This document shows positions 1 through 9,465 of a DNA stretch of 46,700 bases, in pieces. The notes under the pieces were generated by a model. It saw only the letters and a list, made by a program, of their open reading frames with translations, made no database searches and had not been told where the DNA came from. Location: contig JAUIGL010000051.1 in the NCBI GenBank assembly GCA_030430165.1, positions 1 to 46,700 on the forward strand, read 5' to 3'. The DNA comes from a bacterium (GTDB lineage Bacteria > Desulfobacterota > Binatia > HRBIN30 > CADEER01). The position numbers and the translations under genes were made by a program. How positions within the stretch are numbered: position 1 is the stretch's first letter; every line of letters starts with the position of its first letter.

Positions 1-118
1 CCAGTTGCGCAAGCTGGCCGAGGAGCTCCCGGTGCACCGGGTGGTGGCGTGTTCGGCGACCAGTGGCGAAGGAGTCGCCGAGCTGTGGCAGGCGATCGAC
101 TCGATGGTTGCGGTTTGA
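1..118 (+). CDS. C-terminal fragment of a probable GTPase (EngB/YihA-like)
   Basis: The window opens inside a gene. Reading from base 2, the last 38 codons end in TGA at 116-118. The visible tail contains CSATSGEGVAELW, which looks like the G5 loop (SA-x-x-G-x-G) followed by the last helix of a small GTPase. Ribosome-assembly GTPases of the EngB/YihA type end shortly after this motif, which fits. The nucleotide-binding G1-G4 motifs lie outside the window, so other translation-factor-like GTPases are not excluded. The next gene is convergent and ends 19 bases away. Confidence 0.45.
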   Translation, partial: QLRKLAEELPVHRVVACSATSGEGVAELWQAIDSMVAV

Positions 119-137
119 GCGGCGATGAGGTGCCGGT

Positions 138-2138
138 CTAACCGGCGGACTCCGCCGGCCGGCGAAGCAGGGGGACCAACTCTTCGGTGTGGCGAACGAT
201 CTCCGGTCCGAGCCAGTCGTCGACGATCTCGGCGAGCGCTTCTGGGGTGAAGTGGACGCCGTCGTGGCGCACGCTCTCGTCGCTCAGGTCGATGCCGGCG
301 CGGTCGAGGTAACCAGCGAAGTCGGCGACGCGCATGGCGTTGGGCCAGCGCCCCGCGGCTTCGCGGATCAGCTCGTTCAGTCGCTGCATGCGCTTCGGGT
401 CGCTCGCTTCGCGGAAGCGCTCGGCATCGATCCACGGTTGCGGATTGAATGAAGCCGGTGGCGATGTGATCCAGATCACGCCGGTTCCGTGCTCGGCGAA
501 CATCTCCACCGCGCGATCGATCTCGCGGCGGAACTTCGTGTCGTAGAGCGGATCTCCGAGGGCGCGCGGCGAATCGTTGCGGGTGAAGCGGCGGGTCAGC
601 ACGTCCCACGGCCCGATCAGGATGTAGGCGATGTCGACCGGAATATCCTCGATCTGCTCTTCCCAGCCGCGCAGCGCGGCAGCGCAGCGCTTGGGCGGTC
701 GCTTCTTCCAGTGAGTCTGGAAGTACCAGGCACCCTCCTGCACCAGCGAGCAGCCCAGCTGAGCCCGGCCTCGCCGCGGTAGCATGCCCGCTCCCTTGAG
801 CCATGGCTCCAGGGGGAAGGCGAGTACCAGGGCGGTGGAATCACCGAAACCGGCGATCCGCGGTCGTCGGCCGAGGATTTTGGTTGCCTGGTCGGCCCGG
901 GTGTCGACCGGCTGCGTGTTGGGGAGGGCCGCTTCGATCCAGATGGGCGCCGCCAGTGCCAGCGGTGCCGCCAGCGACGCAGCGAAAATCGCCCTCCGGG
1001 CGCCGAGCGCGCGCCGCGTGCGGACCGGTTGCTCGACCAAGCGCAGCGACGCCCAGGCGCAGGCGATGGTCAGCACGGTTCGCACCGCAAAGAGAGGGAT
1101 GGCCGAAAGCCCGGTGCGCTGCTCGGTGAGGAAGAGGAAGATCGGCCAGTGGTAGATGTAGGCGCCGTAGGAAAGTCGGCCGATCCACGGCAGCGGCGCG
1201 ACCGACAACGCTCGCTGCATGGCGCTGCCCGGCAGGAGCAGCGCCGCGATCACGATTGCCGAAAGCGCTGCGTGGAGTGCGAAGCCACCGCGGTACAGCC
1301 ACGCCGAGCCGACCGCGGAGATCGACCATGCTGCGACCATGGCGATCGCGGCGGTGGGTGCTGCGACGGCGAGGAGCCGGCCCACTGGTTGCCACCGGCG
1401 CGCCCCGCGCGCCAGGACGAGCGCCAGCAGGGCGCCGGCGAGTGGTTCCGCGGCGCGCGACAAGGTGCCGTAGTAGACGCGATTGGTGGCGTCGGAATCG
1501 CCCGGATCGGTGACCGCCGCGGCGATCGACGCGGCGACGACGGCGAGCAGCAGAAGGGCGATCGGTTTCGCCGAGCCCGATCGCCGGAGACACAGGAGGA
1601 GGGCGAACGGAAAGACCAGGTAGTACTGCGCCTCGATCGACAACGACCACGAGTGCTGTAACGGGGACGGGTCGGAGAACAGCTGCGCGTATGCGTACTC
1701 CGGCGACATGAACCGCCAGTTCGATACGTACGCGAGAGTCGTCGATGCATCGGCGAACAGTCGATTGCGGGTGCTGGCGGGTAGCCACCACGCTGCGGTT
1801 GCCACCACCCCGGCGACGCCGAGCCAGAGAGGCGGGCCGAGACGGCGTAGCCGTCGCTCCCAGAAGGCCGCCAGATCGATTCTGCCGCTGTCTTCCCACT
1901 CGCGCAGGAGAAGCGTGGCGATCAGATACCCGGACAGTGTGAAGAAAGTCGAGACGCCGAGAAAACCTCCGCTCATCCACTCGAAGGGTGCGTGGAAGAG
2001 GAGAACCCCGGTCAGGCAGACGGCGCGCAGTCCGTCGAGCGCGGGAGAGTAGCCGAGCTTCGACGGCGGTGCCGCAGCGTTGGCGGGAGAGGGCTCGGCA
2101 GCGGACACGGCGCGCGTCTTCTTTGGCTCGCCGGTCAC
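138..2138 (-). CDS. OafA/YrhL-type acyltransferase with C-terminal SGNH hydrolase domain
   Basis: An integral membrane O-acyltransferase of the acyltransferase-3 family, predicted to transfer acyl groups to surface glycans. The N-terminal part has the hallmark LDGLRAV (about residues 34-40), a following VFFTLSGYLIAT-like helix and EAQYYLVFPF, then about ten hydrophobic helices. A soluble SGNH esterase-like domain follows, with GDS at about 432-434 (Ser434 nucleophile) and DGVH at 626-629 supplying Asp and His. The 666-residue length suits two-domain OafA proteins. The GTG start at 2136-2138 overlaps the TGA of the upstream Nramp-like gene by 4 bases (GTGA), so translation is probably coupled. 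The frame stays open upstream, but that part is antisense-like and low in hydrophobicity. The acceptor glycan is unknown. Confidence 0.88.
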   Translation of the reverse strand: MTGEPKKTRAVSAAEPSPANAAAPPSKLGYSPALDGLRAVCLTGVLLFHAPFEWMSGGFLGVSTFFTLSGYLIATLLLREWEDSGRIDLAAFWERRLRRLGPPLWLGVAGVVATAAWWLPASTRNRLFADASTTLAYVSNWRFMSPEYAYAQLFSDPSPLQHSWSLSIEAQYYLVFPFALLLCLRRSGSAKPIALLLLAVVAASIAAAVTDPGDSDATNRVYYGTLSRAAEPLAGALLALVLARGARRWQPVGRLLAVAAPTAAIAMVAAWSISAVGSAWLYRGGFALHAALSAIVIAALLLPGSAMQRALSVAPLPWIGRLSYGAYIYHWPIFLFLTEQRTGLSAIPLFAVRTVLTIACAWASLRLVEQPVRTRRALGARRAIFAASLAAPLALAAPIWIEAALPNTQPVDTRADQATKILGRRPRIAGFGDSTALVLAFPLEPWLKGAGMLPRRGRAQLGCSLVQEGAWYFQTHWKKRPPKRCAAALRGWEEQIEDIPVDIAYILIGPWDVLTRRFTRNDSPRALGDPLYDTKFRREIDRAVEMFAEHGTGVIWITSPPASFNPQPWIDAERFREASDPKRMQRLNELIREAAGRWPNAMRVADFAGYLDRAGIDLSDESVRHDGVHFTPEALAEIVDDWLGPEIVRHTEELVPLLRRPAESAG

Positions 2139-3556
2139 AAGTTGGTCAGGAGGTTGACCGTCGCGACGATGGCGAAGGCTCCGTAGAGAATACTGATCGC
2201 AACCATGGTTGCGATGCGCAGGCGGCCCGGCCGGAACGGCTCGGCGACGTAGCGCAGGTTGATCCAGAGCGTCAGCGGAGTGTAGATCGCCATCGCGATG
2301 CCGCCGAGAAAGCCCGCACTCAAGAGGAAGAAAATCGGCGGAATCGCCTCGTAGGCCCAGGTGAGGAGGATGCCGACGACGATCCAGACCGCGGCGACGC
2401 CGGCGTAGAGCTGGCTCGTTCCGGTCTCGCGAGCCCATTCGAAGGCGCCCTGCATGATGTCGGTACAGCTTCGCGCGACGCCGTCGATCAAGGTGAGCTG
2501 AGTCGAGAACAGGCAGGCGACGCCGACCAGCAAGAAGATCGTCTTGCCGGTGTTCCCCCACACCGAGCCGAGAATCGAGGCCTCTTCCCACACCAGCAGC
2601 TCGCTGCCCGGCACGATGCCGCGCGGATGCAGTACGGCGAGCGCGCCGACGATGAACAGCACGATGGTGAAGGTATTGAGCAGCCAGAAGAAGATTGCCT
2701 GGTCGAGAGTCAGGTGACGGATCCAATCCTTCCACCGGCGCCGGTTCTCGGCGCTGTCGCGGATGCGGAAGCCGCCGGTGATCGGGCGCTCCGCCTTGCC
2801 GCGCAGTGGGTTGACCACCGGCGGAATCAGCGCCCCCATGCCCCACCCCTTGTCGAGAATGTAGAAGCAGAAAAAGAGGTTGGCGGTACCGCCGGCTCCG
2901 GCGAAGACGAGTGCCGAGAACAACTCCGAACGCGACATCGCGGGGTCGCGGAACGGCACGTTGATCGCGCCGCGCGCCAAGGTGGCCCAGGTGTCGGCGG
3001 TGGTGACCGACAGCGCGATCGCGATCAGGCCGAGGGTGACGATGACGACCAGCACCTGCACCGTGCGCTCGACCGAGCGGTAGACCGCCTTGGGACCGAA
3101 CAGCACGAAGGCCACGGCGGCGAAGGTAATGATCGTCCAGAAGGTCGGCGACCCCGGCCCGGTCGGACCGACGATGAGAACTTTGAGAGCGCCGCCGCAG
3201 GCGCGGGCCCATCCGGGAACGATCCAGCCGGCGATGTTGAGCACCAGAAAGACCCCGGCGAAGCCGCGCGACACCCTCTGGTATCCTTGGTAGACGCTCT
3301 CGCCGGTGGCGAGCGTGTAGCGCCCGATCTCGAGGTTGAGCCAGAACTGGACGAACACCCCGAGCAACGCGGCCCAGGTCATGGTGGCGCCGTACTGGGC
3401 GGTAACGCGCGGCCAGACGATCAGCTCCCCGGCGCCGATCGACAGCCCGACCAGGACCGCTCCCGGGCCGACCAGCTCCCAGAAGCGTCCGGGGAGAGGC
3501 GGTAGGTCGCCCTCGCGCTGCGGCTGGTCCGTTGTCGTGTGCGTAGGTTGATTCAT
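2135..3556 (-). CDS. Nramp-family-like membrane transporter lacking canonical metal ligands
   Basis: A 473-residue polytopic membrane protein. It begins after a short polar tail with PGRFWELVGPGAVLVG and GLSIGAGELIVWP, the arrangement seen at TM1 of the Nramp/LeuT-fold superfamily. About eleven hydrophobic segments follow. In canonical Nramp metal carriers TM1 carries DPGN and TM6 carries an A/C-P-C-type metal motif. Here the corresponding places read SIGAGEL and FAGAGGTANLFF, so the known metal ligands are absent. The substrate may therefore not be Mn or Fe. The ATG at 3554-3556 is chosen because it directly precedes the conserved part and has an AGGA-like element upstream. It forms an operon with the acyltransferase (4-bp overlap). 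Confidence 0.75.
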   Translation of the reverse strand: MNQPTHTTTDQPQREGDLPPLPGRFWELVGPGAVLVGLSIGAGELIVWPRVTAQYGATMTWAALLGVFVQFWLNLEIGRYTLATGESVYQGYQRVSRGFAGVFLVLNIAGWIVPGWARACGGALKVLIVGPTGPGSPTFWTIITFAAVAFVLFGPKAVYRSVERTVQVLVVIVTLGLIAIALSVTTADTWATLARGAINVPFRDPAMSRSELFSALVFAGAGGTANLFFCFYILDKGWGMGALIPPVVNPLRGKAERPITGGFRIRDSAENRRRWKDWIRHLTLDQAIFFWLLNTFTIVLFIVGALAVLHPRGIVPGSELLVWEEASILGSVWGNTGKTIFLLVGVACLFSTQLTLIDGVARSCTDIMQGAFEWARETGTSQLYAGVAAVWIVVGILLTWAYEAIPPIFFLLSAGFLGGIAMAIYTPLTLWINLRYVAEPFRPGRLRIATMVAISILYGAFAIVATVNLLTNL

Positions 3557-3917
3557 ACCGATCGGTCCTGCTCGGTCAGGGGACCACGCGAACCGGTGCG
3601 ACCCGAAGGTCGCGGGCGGCGCCGCGCGTGGATCCGGCCTAGAGGGCTGGCCGGAAAGTGGCTTCGTAGCGAAAATCGTCAGCCGCCGCGAGCGCAAGTA
3701 GCTGGGCGCGACGGCGTATCGGGCGATACGTCGAGCGCTCGGCGACGCAGCGATCGCGGTTGGATGGCGATTTGCAGCAGGAGTCCATTTTTCGGCCAGG
3801 CCTCTAGCACCTGGCAAAGCGGGAAAATCTCGCATCAGGTAGCACGGTGCGGATGGTTTGCGCTACGGTCTCGGGCTCCATTTCTCGCAAGTGGGCCAGC
3901 CAGCAGGAGGTCGTGCG
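3557..3917. promoter_or_regulatory. Divergent promoter region with a 16-bp inverted repeat
   Basis: This 361-bp gap lies between the divergent Nramp-like and luciferase-like genes and holds no convincing gene. The clearest signal is the inverted repeat CGTATCG-GG-CGATACG at 3715-3730, with 7-bp perfect arms around a 2-bp centre. It could be an operator for a dimeric regulator. The only nearby candidate is the LysR gene at 4863, so the assignment is open. A Shine-Dalgarno AGGAGG at 3905-3910 belongs to the plus-strand gene. Confidence 0.35.
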
Positions 3918-4844
3918 GTGTCGGTGAAATTCGGATTGTTCTATCCTCAGGTAGGCCAGACCTTCGACGCGTTTCGCGAGCGCACTCAGCTCGCCGAGAA
4001 GCTGGGCTACGATTCGGTCTTCTGTGTCGACCACATGTGGCAGCGCGGTATGCCGGAGGTCGACCACCTGGAGTCGTGGACCTTGCTGTCCGCACTCGCT
4101 CCGGTGACCGAGCGGATCCGCCTCGGCGCACTGGTCCTGTGCAACTCGTATCGCAACCCGGCCCTGCTGGCGAAGATGGCGTCGACCCTCGACCACGTGA
4201 GCGGCGGCCGCGTCGTGCTCGGCATCGGCGCTGGATGGATGGACGAAGAGTACCGTGGTTACGGCTACCCCTTCCCGCCGACCCTGGAGCGCATCGAACA
4301 GCTCGACGAGGCGCTCGAGGTCATCAAGCGCTTGTTCACCGAGAAGAGCGCCGACTTTCAGGGCAAGTACTACACGCTCGACAAGGCCTACAATCGACCG
4401 GCGGCCGTGCAGAAGCCGTACCCGCCGATCCTCATCGGCGGCGGCGGCGAGAAGTACATGCTCAAGGTGGTGGCGCGGCATGCCGACATCTGGAACGTGC
4501 CGAACAACCACTCGGAGCATCTCGAGCGCCGCATCGCCGCGTTGCACAAGCACTGCGAGAGCATCGGCCGCGACCCCGCCGAGATCGAGGTCTCCGAGCA
4601 GTCGTTCATCGTCGTCGGCGAGGACCAGGCCGATTTCGAGAAGAAGTGGGAGATGGCGAAGATGCTGCTCGGGTCGGCCTTCAACCTCGACGTGGCGTTC
4701 CGTGGAACTCCGGATCAGGTGGTCGAGCAGATCCAGAAGCGGGTGCAGCAGGGGGTGACGTTCTTCACCTTCCTGAGCGGCGACTTCCACGCCCCGGAGA
4801 CCCTGGAGCTGATTGCCGAGAAGGTGATCCCCGCACTGCGCTGA
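3918..4844 (+). CDS. LLM-class (luciferase-like) flavin/F420-dependent oxidoreductase
   Basis: A 308-residue luciferase-like monooxygenase-fold protein, predicted to be a soluble TIM-barrel enzyme using F420 or FMN. Family marks are KFGLFYPQVGQTF at the N terminus, YDSVFCVDHMW (the D-H pair near strand 2), TERIRLGALVL, GGRVVLGIGAGW and PYPPILIGGGGEKYM near the barrel end, then the usual HADIWN. The GTG start at 3918 has an ideal AGGAGG seven bases upstream. An in-frame ATG at 3858 lacks such a site. The gene stands alone and converges on the LysR gene with an 18-bp gap. The hydride acceptor cannot be read from sequence. Confidence 0.85.
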   Translation: MSVKFGLFYPQVGQTFDAFRERTQLAEKLGYDSVFCVDHMWQRGMPEVDHLESWTLLSALAPVTERIRLGALVLCNSYRNPALLAKMASTLDHVSGGRVVLGIGAGWMDEEYRGYGYPFPPTLERIEQLDEALEVIKRLFTEKSADFQGKYYTLDKAYNRPAAVQKPYPPILIGGGGEKYMLKVVARHADIWNVPNNHSEHLERRIAALHKHCESIGRDPAEIEVSEQSFIVVGEDQADFEKKWEMAKMLLGSAFNLDVAFRGTPDQVVEQIQKRVQQGVTFFTFLSGDFHAPETLELIAEKVIPALR

Positions 4845-4862
4845 GCGGCAGGACGAGCCGGG

Positions 4863-5753
4863 CTACGGCTGGATGTCCTCGCGCTTGACGATCTCGATGA
4901 ACTTCTCGGCCGCCGGCGAGAGGTGGCGGCTGCGTTTGTGGATGATGCCGAGCGGGCGCGCGAGGTCGACGTCGGCCAAGTTGGCGATGCGAATCGTTCC
5001 CTGGTCGATCTCCTGGCGGATGGCGGGCACCGGCACGATGGCGACGCCCTGACCGATCTCGACGGCGCGCTTGATGGTCTCGATGTTGTCGTACTCGGCG
5101 ACGTACTTGACCGTAACGTGGTTCGCTTTGAGCAGCTGGTCGGTCGCCTTGCGGGTCGCGATGTCCTTCTCGTAGGCGACGAAGGGCTCGCCCTCGAGCT
5201 TGCTGACCGGAATCTTCTTGGCGCCGGCGAGCGGGTGGTCGGGGGGGCAGGCCAGCACCAGCGTGTCCTTGCGAATCGGGATCGAGACGATCTGCGGGTG
5301 TTTCTGCGGGTAGGCGACGATGCCGAGGTCGATTTGCTGGGCGATGACGTTCTCGTAGATCTTGTTGGGGCGCGAGTATTCGACGTGAACGTTCACCTCT
5401 GGGTAGTTGCGCAGGTACTCCTTCAGATACGCGGGGAGCTCGTGCAGGCCGACGCTGTAGACGATGGCGACCCGGAGGTGGCCGCCGATGACGTCGCAGC
5501 TGTGCTGCAGCTCGGCCTCGACGTCCTGGTATTTGTCGATGATCTCGCGGCTCGCCTTGTAGAGGATCGCCCCCTGCGGGGTCGGCTTGGCGCCGCCGCG
5601 GCTGCGCTCGAGCAGCTTGCAGTGGTACTTGGTCTCCAGCGCTCTGAGCTGCTGGCTGACCGCGGATTGGGTGATGAAATTCTGCGACGCTGCGACCGAA
5701 AAACTGCCCGTTTCGACGACGTCGCAGAACACTTTCAAGGTTTCGATGTGCAT
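4863..5753 (-). CDS. LysR-family transcriptional regulator (CysB/Cbl-like)
   Basis: A 296-residue LysR regulator. The winged helix-turn-helix occupies about residues 2-62, with SFSVAASQNFITQSAVSQQLRALE as the recognition region read in two parts: SFSVAASQNF then TQSAVSQQLRALE. A substrate-binding domain follows from about residue 90 to 290, containing HLRVAIVYSVG, DLGIVAYP and GQGVAIVPVPAI. It probably binds a small effector and controls neighbouring or distant genes. The ATG at 5751-5753 begins the conserved MHIETLKVFCDVVE. The target is not evident: the gene is convergent with the luciferase-like gene and lies downstream of the Gld-type operon on the same strand, 74 bases after it. Confidence 0.9.
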   Translation of the reverse strand: MHIETLKVFCDVVETGSFSVAASQNFITQSAVSQQLRALETKYHCKLLERSRGGAKPTPQGAILYKASREIIDKYQDVEAELQHSCDVIGGHLRVAIVYSVGLHELPAYLKEYLRNYPEVNVHVEYSRPNKIYENVIAQQIDLGIVAYPQKHPQIVSIPIRKDTLVLACPPDHPLAGAKKIPVSKLEGEPFVAYEKDIATRKATDQLLKANHVTVKYVAEYDNIETIKRAVEIGQGVAIVPVPAIRQEIDQGTIRIANLADVDLARPLGIIHKRSRHLSPAAEKFIEIVKREDIQP

Positions 5754-5827
5754 AACTTCGCCTAATCTTAAGTGGCGACTTATCGAAGTCAAGTGAATGG
5801 TGGAGGGGGCGTGATCGTGCTCGAGCG

Positions 5828-6379
5828 TCAGCGCGCGGCGGCGCCGAGCGCCTCCAGCACCTTGTCGACTTCCCAGACTGCGACGGCTCCGGTGAGGACG
5901 ACGGACCCGTCGTCGACCCGGGCGTAGATCCCGGTGGCGCTGGGGTTGTGGTGGCCGAGATCGATAGCCAGCGCGGGCCGGCGCTCGCCGGCGAGCTCGA
6001 TGCGTCCGGCAGGGGGCTGCAGACCGTACGACTCGAGGTCGGCGGAGCGCGGCTGGTCGTGAACCCGGATGATTACCGCGAGCCCGGCGACCGCGCGTAG
6101 GAAGTCGTTGACGGCCGTCGGTTTCGAGGTGTTGGTCCAGCCGTAGGCGGTGCGTTCGCTGGTCGCCCGGGTCTCGCCGTGGGTGACCGTCAGACGGTCG
6201 ATCCGCTCCGGCCGCAGGTCGACGAGGCGCTCTACGTCCGCCGAGGGCGGTGTCGGCTCCGGTTCCTCGAGAATGCTTTGCCAGCTCGCGTTGGGGTCCT
6301 CGGAGACGACGTCCCAGTAGGCGGCGACCAGCACGGCGACGACGACCGTGCCGAGGATCAGCGTGTTGCGCCAACCCAT
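5828..6379 (-). CDS. DUF4340 membrane-anchored protein of a Gld-type ABC locus
   Basis: A 183-residue protein with one N-terminal membrane helix (TLILGTVVVAVLVAAYW) followed by a soluble extracytoplasmic DUF4340-type region containing LRPERIDRLTVTH, TAYGWTNTSKPTAVNDFL, SYGLQPPAGRIEL and GIYARVDDGSVVL. DUF4340 proteins are commonly found beside GldG-like proteins and ABC-2 permeases; their molecular role is unknown. The ATG at 6377-6379 is chosen because the membrane helix starts immediately, GAGG lies upstream, and it follows the GldG-like stop by 4 bases. A TTG at 6425-6427 would extend it by 16 residues and overlap that gene. It is the last gene of the six-gene operon and is shorter than many DUF4340 members. 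Confidence 0.75.
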   Translation of the reverse strand: MGWRNTLILGTVVVAVLVAAYWDVVSEDPNASWQSILEEPEPTPPSADVERLVDLRPERIDRLTVTHGETRATSERTAYGWTNTSKPTAVNDFLRAVAGLAVIIRVHDQPRSADLESYGLQPPAGRIELAGERRPALAIDLGHHNPSATGIYARVDDGSVVLTGAVAVWEVDKVLEALGAAAR

Positions 6380-6383
6380 CGGC

Positions 6384-7775
6384 TCAGCGGCCGCCTCGTT
6401 GCCGCCGCCGCGCGCCTGCGAGGACAATGCCGGCGATCGTCGCCAGGGAAGGGAGCGCGATCACGGCCAGCCAGAAAATCGAACGCGTCTGGCGCGCGGT
6501 CAGGGTGAGCGGGCGTCCCGGATCGGCATCCGGCTCGCTGCGCATGCCGATCAAGGTCGGATCCTCGGCGAGGATGCCGACGATGGCGAGGATGAAATCG
6601 CGGTTGCCCAGGGTTTCGATGTGCCGGTTGTTGACGAAGTCCGAATCGCCGACCGCGATCACCCGCCCCGGCGGTTGATCCGGCCCGCGCTCGACGATTG
6701 CCTGCACCGCCACCGAGACCGGGCCGATCTCGTCGACCTGCGGGCGAAACTCGACGTCTTGCGAGGGGACTTCCGAGGAGTCGACCCGCACCCAGGTCGA
6801 CTCGCTGGTGCCGGCGAGCGAGACGACGCGAATTCCCTCGACAGGCGGCGTCAGGGCTCGCATGGTGCGCGCCACCGGCAGAATCACCGAGGCGCCGAGC
6901 CGGTCGCGGAAGAGCTCCTGGCGGAAGCGGTCGACCTGGGGCACGAAGCTGTCGGCGCCGAGCATCCTGTTTTGCTCGTCGACGATGATGTTGGTGCCGG
7001 ACGAAACCCCGACGCGCTCGAGCAGTGCGTCGAACGAGCGCGGCGACTGTGGGTCGAGCAGCAGCAGGCCTCGTCCGCCGCCGCGGATGTAGCGTTCGAA
7101 CTGCTCCGCTTCGCCGTCGCGCAGCTCGTGCCTGGGCGTCGCGAAGACCACCGTCGTGCAGCTCGGCGGAGGTGGCGCGCTCAAGCTCTCGATCGTCGCG
7201 ACCGTCAAGCCCTCCCGCTCGATCACCTGCGCCAGCTTCGACAACCCTTCGCGCTGGTCGCTATCGCCAGGCGAGGCTTCGCCGTGACCGATGACGAAGC
7301 AAACGCGCCGCGATTCGGTGCGAGTGAGGCGGAGCAGCGTCGCGGTGATCGATTCCTCGGAGATCGAGCGGATCTTGAGGCGGCGACCGTCGGCCAGCTC
7401 GAGCACGCCGGTGTTGTAGCGGCTGACCTCGTACTTCTTGGAAAGTCCCGGATTGCGATCGAGATCGACGAGCTCGTACTGCAGGCCAGGTGCGTAGGAG
7501 TGGAACTGTTCCAGCAGGTCGAGCATGCGCCGCCGGTTCACCACCTGTTGGCTGTCGTAGAAGGCGTAGAGCCTGGCGTTGCCGGTGAAGTCCTCGGCCG
7601 CCTGCCGCGCGTACGGCGAGAGCAGGAAACGCTTCGCCGGAGTCAGGTCCCAGCGCACGTTGTGCCTTCCGGCGAGAAACTGCAGGGTCGCGATCAACAC
7701 CAGCATCAGGACGATCTGCACCGCAGTTTGCAGGGCCCCGCGGGCGCCGCGGCTGCTTGGTTGCGCGTCGCTCAT
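6384..7775 (-). CDS. GldG-like ABC-2 auxiliary protein
   Basis: A 463-residue membrane protein with an N-terminal helix (VQIVLMLVLIATLQFL), a large extracytoplasmic domain and a C-terminal helix (IFWLAVIALPSLATIAGIVLAG). Features of the GldG/ABC-type uncharacterised transport family are the WDLTPAKRFLLSPYA segment after the first helix, the RVCFVIGHGE motif, GRGLLLLDPQSP and GRVIAVGDSDFVNN near the end. In GldFG-type exporters this protein partners the ATPase and permease; the cargo outside Bacteroidetes is unknown. The ATG at 7773-7775 overlaps the permease TGA as ATGA, so coupled translation is likely. Confidence 0.82.
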   Translation of the reverse strand: MSDAQPSSRGARGALQTAVQIVLMLVLIATLQFLAGRHNVRWDLTPAKRFLLSPYARQAAEDFTGNARLYAFYDSQQVVNRRRMLDLLEQFHSYAPGLQYELVDLDRNPGLSKKYEVSRYNTGVLELADGRRLKIRSISEESITATLLRLTRTESRRVCFVIGHGEASPGDSDQREGLSKLAQVIEREGLTVATIESLSAPPPPSCTTVVFATPRHELRDGEAEQFERYIRGGGRGLLLLDPQSPRSFDALLERVGVSSGTNIIVDEQNRMLGADSFVPQVDRFRQELFRDRLGASVILPVARTMRALTPPVEGIRVVSLAGTSESTWVRVDSSEVPSQDVEFRPQVDEIGPVSVAVQAIVERGPDQPPGRVIAVGDSDFVNNRHIETLGNRDFILAIVGILAEDPTLIGMRSEPDADPGRPLTLTARQTRSIFWLAVIALPSLATIAGIVLAGARRRQRGGR

Positions 7776-8511
7776 GGCACTCCCCGCCACTTCCGCGATG
7801 CCAGCGACTGCCAGGTGAGGAACAGGAAGAACGCGATGAACAGGATGAAGAAGGTGACGTCGCTGGTGTCGATCACGCCGCGGGTGAAGTCGTAGTAGCG
7901 ATCGAAGAGTGAGAGACCGAGCAGCACGCGCAGCATGGCCTGGTTGGCGGCCTCCTCGTTCCAGGTCACGAACCAGAAGAACACCAGGATTCCGTAGGTG
8001 ACCATGGCGCTGACGACCTGGTTTTCGGTCAGCGACGACACCAACAGGCCGCAGGCGATGAAGCCGATGCCGAGCAGGATCAGCCCGAGGTATGCGGCGA
8101 ACAACGGTCCCAGGGGGTAGGGCTGGTAGTAGTAGAGCAGGGCGCAGGGGATCGCCGTCGGCAGCAGCATGAAGAGAAAAAAGACGACCGCGGCGATGAA
8201 CTTGCCGCCGACGATCTCGAAGTCGCGCACCGGGTAGGTCCAGAGGAGCTCGAGCGTACCGAGCTTACGCTCCTCGGCGAACAGCCGCATGGTGATCAGG
8301 GGAACGATCAGCATGGTGACCATGCGCAGGTCGAGAAAGACCCACTGCCAGAGCCCCGAAGCCGGCGTGAACGACGAGATCAGGAGAATGAAGGTGAGGT
8401 CGCTGTAGAAGAAGTAACCGCTCAGCAGCAGGAACACGGCGAGCAGAACGTAGGCGACGACCGAGCCCAGGGTCGCGCGCAGCTCGCGGCTGCAAATGAT
8501 CCACATGCGGC

Positions 8512-8515
<4 letters not shown>
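7772..8515 (-). CDS. ABC-2 type permease (GldF-like)
   Basis: A 247-residue polytopic membrane protein with about six hydrophobic helices, the permease of the ABC exporter encoded here. It contains the EERKLGTLELLWTYPV signature, typical of the cytoplasmic coupling region of ABC-2 permeases such as GldF and NosY, followed by DFEIVGGKFIAA. The ATG at 8513-8515 overlaps the ATPase stop as ATGA, and its own stop overlaps the GldG-like start in the same way. Together with the ATPase and the GldG-like protein it should form one membrane complex. Confidence 0.87.

Positions 8516-9461
<946 letters not shown>

Positions 9462-9465
<4 letters not shown>

Noticed and set aside
1988-3505. 505-codon open frame opposite the acyltransferase and Nramp-like genes
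   Set aside because: It is low-complexity, charged sequence and a mirror of two convincing membrane-protein genes.
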